Made by a program: the position numbers and the translations under genes. From Lycium barbarum (Eukaryota > Streptophyta > Magnoliopsida > Solanales > Solanaceae), in contig NC_083346.1 of the NCBI RefSeq assembly GCF_019175385.1, positions 55,519,821 to 55,583,820 of the forward strand: a DNA stretch of 64,000 nt, given 5' to 3'. Positions 58,378-64,000 of the stretch are shown in pieces; the first letter of the stretch is position 1; each line of letters begins with the position of its first letter. The notes under the pieces were generated by a model that worked only from the letters and a program-made list of their open reading frames with translations, had not been told where the DNA came from and did not search any database.

Positions 58378-61265
58378 TGTTAGGCCCCGTGTTTTCGCAC
58401 AGTTGGAAATCGGGAAATAACTACGACTCGGGTGTTAGAAGGGCATAAATTAATTTTTGAGAATATGACTATGTTGGTTGTGTAATCTTTAATGCTAAGA
58501 CCTCGGGGAAGGCCGAGGATAAATTTGGAATTTCGGAAATTAGCTTCGGGAATTACAAAACGGGATTTTTAAGCATTGGGCCAAGAAACTACAAATGCAA
58601 TTGAAGCCCAACAATGGAAGAGGGGGGATCCGGCCATGTTATAGGCCCAAACCCATTTTAAAAGGGTCATGTGCTATGCACATGACCCCTAAATAGATAT
58701 ATATGAATTATACTTAGTATTATCCAAGAAACAACTCACAAAATCAAGAACACCCAAAAAAAAGGGTTTCGGCCGAGAGCTAGAGAGAAAGAAAAGGAAA
58801 AATCCCAAGCTTGTGTGGTGGTTCAATAATCTTGTTCTTTACATATTTGTGAAGTACTCAAGGCCCTCTTCAACGGGGTATAATTAGTTTGGCACGAGGA
58901 CGACGTTTTCGACAAGTCGGGGTTTCAAGAAAGGTATGAATTCTTACCCTCTAATGTTATAGAATTGCTATGAATGGGTTAAGGATTGGAAGTAGACGAG
59001 AATCCCGTAATTTGGACATAAATGGAAACGTGTGGGTGTGTGGTTGTAGTAGGTTTGGCCGTGAGCCATAGATGGGAAAATTGGTGTGAATTGATCTTGT
59101 TTAAGTTGGTATAATGTGTTGTTGTGATCCTTATATCGCAAATGATTAATTGGGGAATGAAGTTGGCATTTAAAAATGATTTTGAATATTATCGGAAAGC
59201 GTATACCTTCGGTATCTTTATGTATATCAATGTATATCTTGGGTGTTATGGACTTTAGATGTGAATCTATATCGATGTTGATGAATTCGGAATGAAACTA
59301 CGTGAGTTAGAATGTTCGTAAGTGCATTTTAGATGTTTTGAAGAATTTGGGAATTAATGGATTTTTTATGCAATTTCGTGTATGGCATGGGTTGTAATTA
59401 GAATGTGATTGTATAAGTTTGAATGTGGGAATACATACAATTATGTAGGTATAGAATTGGAGTTGTGAAAGTTTGAATGAAAAGTTGCCAACTTAAGAAG
59501 TCATGAAAAACTTTGAAACTAGAATGGTGTTATTGTTGTTTGTTTTGGTTGTTGATGTGTGGGCTGTTGTAGTTGGTTAATTTGAGCCGAGCTATGCCTC
59601 GGGGATGTTAGATTTATAGGGGAAGTGCTGCCGAAATTTCGGTAGGCAATTGTGAAGTTAAAGGCATTTCTAAGCCTAAGGATCTCATTTGGTAACTTTG
59701 ACCATTTGCAGATTTTTGACGAAACGGGACGAGACATTTGGAAGAGCTTACGACGTCTGTGAGGTATGTAAAGCCTCCCACTCTTTCATTTGGCATATCT
59801 TAGTGTGTCAGTCGAATAGGAGACCTTTCGGAGCATTTCTGCTCCTCGAAACCCGATCCACAGAAAAGTTGCTATTCATTCAATTCTATTGAAGCCTAAA
59901 GGCTCCAATTTGGCTAGAATGCCACTATTCGTCCGAAACCTATCAAAATGTGGTCGGGTAACCTAGGAATGATAATGTATGACCTTTGGCATATAAATGC
60001 TCGTAGAAACACGTTCGCCACCTCACTTCGACTCGAGGTGGGCCCGCTACCCCAAAATGCCCGATTTGCCCTTCGGGCCACCTTTGATAATAAATTTGTA
60101 CATACTACTTCGGATCTTTGGAACATCCTCCTACGGGGTAGGTTTGGGCAATTCGATACGCTAACCTATGTTTTGAATTATATGGACCATTTTGGAAACG
60201 TTTTGCGAAATGAAACTTTATGTCGACTAAGTATTCGACTATTTTGTAATATGATATGATTTATGAATTTACTTTGTTTTGAAACACTATTTTGAAAGAC
60301 GATTTGCATTTGTTTGCTCACGACTCCGTTCGTGCCTTATTATGACTTCGTTCGCCGGTTCCCGGGCCGGTTTTGATTCGTGCGCCTAATGACAAATTCG
60401 GCCGTATGCTGTGTTACGGTTCCCAAGGCTTCGCCATAGGGCCGGGTTCCGTTTGGAGTTATGCTGTGATATGGCTCGGGATGCGATACGCTCACCGATG
60501 ATTATGATTATGTTCAGGGATGTACGGAGATTTGAAACCTTCTGGTGTTATGCTGTGTGTGGCGCCAGCGTCGGAGTGGCGACCACGTTCTCAAGCGTTT
60601 GCATGATTTTACTTGCATAATATATATGTATATGATTTCGATACAGACTTTGACATCTGAATTGCTTTCGATTTTGATTCATATTTCTGTACTCCGTGCT
60701 TTACATACTCAGTACATATTCCGTACTGACCCCCTCTCTCCGGGGGCTGCGTTTTATGCCGCAGGTGCAGATCTTGGTGATCCTCCGCAGTAGGCTCCAC
60801 TTCTTGCTTTCTCGGAGTACTCTTATTCGATTCGGAGTCCACTCTTGGTACAGACTCCTCTACTCCTTATATATTTTGGATATTTGACAGTTTGGGTACG
60901 GCGGGGCCCTGTCTCGCCATATGTTATGTTTTGAATTCGTAGAGGCCTGTAGTCATCTTTGTGGGGCGAGGGTCCTATGTGTATATTGTATGATTTTGCT
61001 TTCGGGTCTTAAAGCGGTCTGTTTGATCTGATGGCCCCAAATGGCCCTTATGTATATATTTGTATTTTTACCGGCGATGCCTATTCCGCCGCTTTGTGTG
61101 AATTTGATTTGATATGACCGCTTAAGACATAATTTCGATATAAATTATGTTTGATATAATTTTTGTAAAATTCTGAAATAAATTTGAGTTCGGAAATGAA
61201 TATGCGATTTGGTCTGGGTACCCAGGTAGGGTGCCAGTCGCGGCCCACGGGGCTGGGTCGTGACA
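58378..61265 (+). repeat. E5 3' LTR
   Basis: Collinear with the 5' LTR at offset 8064, with three substitutions seen. Confidence 0.96.
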
Positions 61266-61270
61266 CCAGC
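61266..61270 (+). repeat. Target-site duplication CCAGC, right copy
   Basis: It pairs with 50309-50313. Confidence 0.95.
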
Positions 61271-64000
61271 TTTCCAATCTGTTCCGGTAGTGAGTGAATT
61301 TCCGGATGTATTCCCAGATGAACTTCCAAGTCTTCCCCCAGAAAGAGAGATTGACTTCGCTATTGATGTGTTGCCGGACACCAAGCCTATTTCTATTCCT
61401 CCGTATCGAATGGCTCCGGCAGAATTGAAAGAGCTAAAGGCACAATTGAAAGATTTGCTTGAAAAGGGGTTTACTAGACCCAGTACTTCACCGTGGGGGG
61501 CACCCGTTCTATTTGTAAGGAAGAAAGACGGATCCCTACGAATGTGCATCGATTATAGGCAATTGAACAAGGTGACGATAAAGAACAAATACCCCCTTCC
61601 AAGGATTGATGACTTATTCGACCAGTTGCGAGGTGCCAAGTGGTTTTCTAAAATAGATTTGAGGTCAGGTTATCATCAAGTGAGGGTTAGAGAAGCAAAT
61701 ATTACCAAAACAGCCTTCAGAACGAGATATGGCCATTATGAATTCCGGGTGAGGTCGTTTGGGTTGACTAATGCTCTGGCTGTGTTCATGAATTTGATGA
61801 ACAATGTATTCAGGTCTCTCTTGGACTTATTTGTGATAGTATTTATTGATGATATTCTGGTGTATTCTCGCACGGAATCAGAACATGCAGATCATTTGTG
61901 AATTGTTCTTGGTATTCTTCGATCCCGAGAATTGTATGCAAAATTTTTAAAGTGCATGTTTTGGCTAAATTCTGTGACATTTCCGGGCCATGTTATTTCG
62001 GATGATGGCATTCGAGTTGACACTCAGAAGATTGAAGCTGTGAAGTCTTGACTGAGGCCTACGACGCCTACAGAAGTTCGTAGTTTTCTGGGTTTGGCTG
62101 GTTATTATAGAAGATTTGTAGAGGGCTTCTCATCTATTTCAACCCCATTGACGAAGCTAACCCAGAAGTCAGCCAAATTTCAGTGTAATGATGCTTGTGA
62201 GCGCAGTTTCCAAGAGTTGAAAGGCAGATTGACCTCAGCTCCGGTCTTAACACTTCCAGAAGGGTCAGATGGCTATGTGGTATATTGTGACGCTTCCGGT
62301 GTCGTATTAGGATGCATATTGATGCAGCATGGTAAAGTTATTGCATATGCTTCAAGACAATTACGGAAACATGAAAGGAATTATCCAACTCATGATCTCG
62401 AATTGGCTGCAGTTATTCATGCCTTAAAAATATGGAAGCATTATTTGTATGGTGTGCATGTTGATATCTATACAGATCACAAAAGTCTTCAATACATTTT
62501 CAAGCAGAAGGAATTAAACCTGCGGCAGAGGCGGTGGTTAGAATTGTAAAAAGATTATGATGTGAACATTTTGTACCACCCCGGGAAAGAGAATGTAGTA
62601 GCCGATGCGCTTAGCCGCAGATCAATAGGCAGTTTATGTGAAGTCCCTCCGGAAAAGAAAGAGATGGTTCATGAGCTCCACCAACTAGCTAATCTTGGAG
62701 TACGTGTAATCGATTCGGGTAATATGGGGATTAGTATCAATGATCCCATAATTTCGTCCTTGGATATGGAAGTGAAAGAAGGATAATATGAAGATCCTCA
62801 ATTGTGCCATTACAGAGACACATCTCATGGAAAAGAGAAGTATTCATTTGGAGTTTCTATGGATGTAATTCTTAGATACTGAGGCAGGTTATGTGTGCCG
62901 AATGTGGCAGAATTGCGCCGACGAATTCTAGAAGAAGCACATTGTTCTCGGTATTCTATTCACCCAGGTACAACCAAAATGTATCGTGATCTCAAGACGA
63001 TGTACTGGTGGGATGGCATGAAAAGAGACATATCCCAATTTGTAGCACAGTGTCCAAATTGCCAAGAAGTAAAATTTGAACATCAGAAGCCAGGAGGCTT
63101 ATTGCAAGCAATGGAAATCCATACTTGGAAATGGGAAGTGATCAACATGAATTTCATCATGGGATTACCTCGTTCCCGCGACAAGGATGATTCTATATGG
63201 GTGATTGTGGATAGATTGACGAAAGCAACCCATTTTCTCCCAGTTAGGACTACATACTAAGCCGAAGATTATGCGAGGTTATATCTCAAGAAAATTGTAC
63301 GACTTCATGGTATTCCATTATCTATTATTACAGATAGAGGAGCACAGTTTACAGCCAAGTTTTGGAGGTCCTTTCAAGAATGTCTAGGCACTCAAGTGAA
63401 TCTTACCACGACATTTCATCCGAAGACTGATGGACAAGCCGAGCGTACTATTCAGACCTTGGAAGATATGCTACGAGCATGTGTGCTGGATTTCGGTGGT
63501 AGTTGGGACGATCATTTGTCGCTAATCGAATTTGCGTATAACAATAGCTACCATACCAGTATTCAAATGGCTCCATATGAAGCTTTATGTGGAAGGAAAT
63601 GTAGATCCCCAATCAGATGGTTTGAAATAGGAGAAGCACAACTAGTAGGTCCTGAATTGATTCAGTAAGCGGTGGAAAACGTTAAGGTGATCCGAGATCG
63701 ATTGTTGATAGCCCAAAGTCGCCAAAAGTCTTATGCGGACAATTGCCGACGAGACTTGGAATTCCAGGTTGATGATTGGGTATTTTTTAAAGTGTCGCCA
63801 ATGAAAGGGGTGATGAGATTTGGCAAGAGAGGGAAGTTAAGTCCTAGATATATTGGACCCTATAGAATTATCCGCAAGGTGGGTCATATAGCCTATGAAT
63901 TGGACTTACCTTCGGAGCTTGAATCAGTCCATCCAGTCTTCCATGTTTCGATGCTCTGAAAGTGTATTGGAGATCCCACAAAGATTGTCCCGATAAATGA
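61271..64000 (+). pseudogene. pol: E4 pol, continuing to the window end (RT, RNase H, integrase, tail)
   Basis: The RT frame is open to 61901: [58 protein letters not shown]. Stops follow at 61899 (Arg), 62048 (Trp), 62547 (Leu), 62784 (Gln), 62879 (Cys), 63258 (Ser), 63666 (Gln) and 63957 (Arg). RNase H shows [10 protein letters not shown], integrase HCSRYSIHPGTTKM with CPNCQEVK, a first core motif of MNFIMGLP where Asp is lost, [11 protein letters not shown] and [26 protein letters not shown] is near 63850. The protein would end shortly after 64000. Stops apart, it stays collinear with no large deletion. Confidence 0.93.

Larger units (their letters stand above)
50314..61265 (+). mobile_element. 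E5: complete, young Tekay-like retrotransposon
   Basis: 10,952 bp with two 2888-bp LTRs at a constant offset of 8064. I saw three differences: 52740 A against 60804 T, 53010 A against 61074 G, 53120 C against 61184 T. It has a perfect 5-bp duplication, primer site, unbroken gag-pol, hairpin and polypurine tract. Three changes in 2888 bp is about 0.1%; at 1.3e-8 per site per year this is about 40,000 years, with a large error. It looks autonomous. Confidence 0.96.
45782..64000 (+). mobile_element. E4: Tekay-like element inserted in the E1 3' LTR, interrupted by E5
   Basis: The 5' LTR, primer site, gag and protease run to 50313; RT to the chromodomain region resumes at 61271 and reaches the window end. 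The frame joins exactly across E5 when one CCAGC copy is removed (AKSPA then [10 protein letters not shown]). It carries many stop codons. Its 3' LTR and end duplication are outside the window. Its probable target duplication in E1 is GAAAC (45777-45781). Confidence 0.92.

Noticed and set aside
61260..61901. 213-aa RT frame starting in the E5 LTR
   Set aside because: The first codons are the tail of the E5 LTR; the real frame belongs to E4 and began upstream of E5.

Overview
The window is plant nuclear heterochromatin made entirely of LTR retrotransposons; I see no host gene, tRNA or rRNA. Every readable coding piece is a Ty3/gypsy chromovirus polyprotein in the order gag (CCHC knuckle), aspartic protease, reverse transcriptase (FIDD), RNase H, integrase (HHCC, DD35E) and a C-terminal chromodomain-like tail. 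LTRs of about 2.4-3.2 kb, the initiator-tRNA-Met primer site (TGGTATCAGAGC) and the tail sequence fit the Tekay/Del clade. This points to pericentromeric DNA of a flowering plant, probably a eudicot and perhaps Solanaceae; that last step is an impression and not demonstrated.

Layout, using names coined here. L0 (1-3967, minus) is an LTR cut by the window start and inserted in the pol of E0 (plus, 3968-6625, 3' LTR 6626-8199). L1 is a minus-strand LTR fragment (8202-8448 and 11624-13488) interrupted by solo LTR S1 (8449-11618). E1 (plus) starts at 13489 and its pol stops at 19321. There E2 (minus, 19322-43257, target duplication CTCAG) is inserted. E2 carries a solo LTR, X (19335-22299, duplication CCCAG), 13 bp inside one of its own LTR ends. 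It also carries E3 (plus, 25892-36584, duplication AAGGA) inside its integrase. E1 resumes at 43263 and enters its 3' LTR at 44975, which is cut at 45782 by E4 (plus). The pol of E4 is split at 50313/61271 by E5 (plus, 50314-61265, duplication CCAGC), a complete element with almost identical LTRs and an uninterrupted 1611-aa gag-pol. E4 runs off the right edge. Decay agrees with nesting: E5 LTRs differ at 3 sites that I saw, E3 LTRs at about 2.3%, E2 LTRs at about 5% in a sampled stretch, and E1 more.

The least expected signals are non-coding and shared by diverged elements. (1) A hairpin just after the primer site has a loop carrying a self-complementary hexamer, GTGCAC or GCGCGC, with compensated stem changes; it resembles a retroviral dimerisation (kissing-loop) hairpin. 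(2) A two-hairpin block with covarying stems occurs in all LTRs and ends in CAG/GT. (3) Splice-donor-like sites lie in the LTR and an acceptor-like CAG lies 1-2 nt before the gag ATG, so a spliced mRNA would lose the primer site and the hairpin. (4) Clusters of palindromes (TACGGACCGTA type) sit upstream of the putative TATA box. (5) A hairpin precedes the polypurine tract. Together these suggest an RNA-level system separating translated from packaged transcripts; that is inference.
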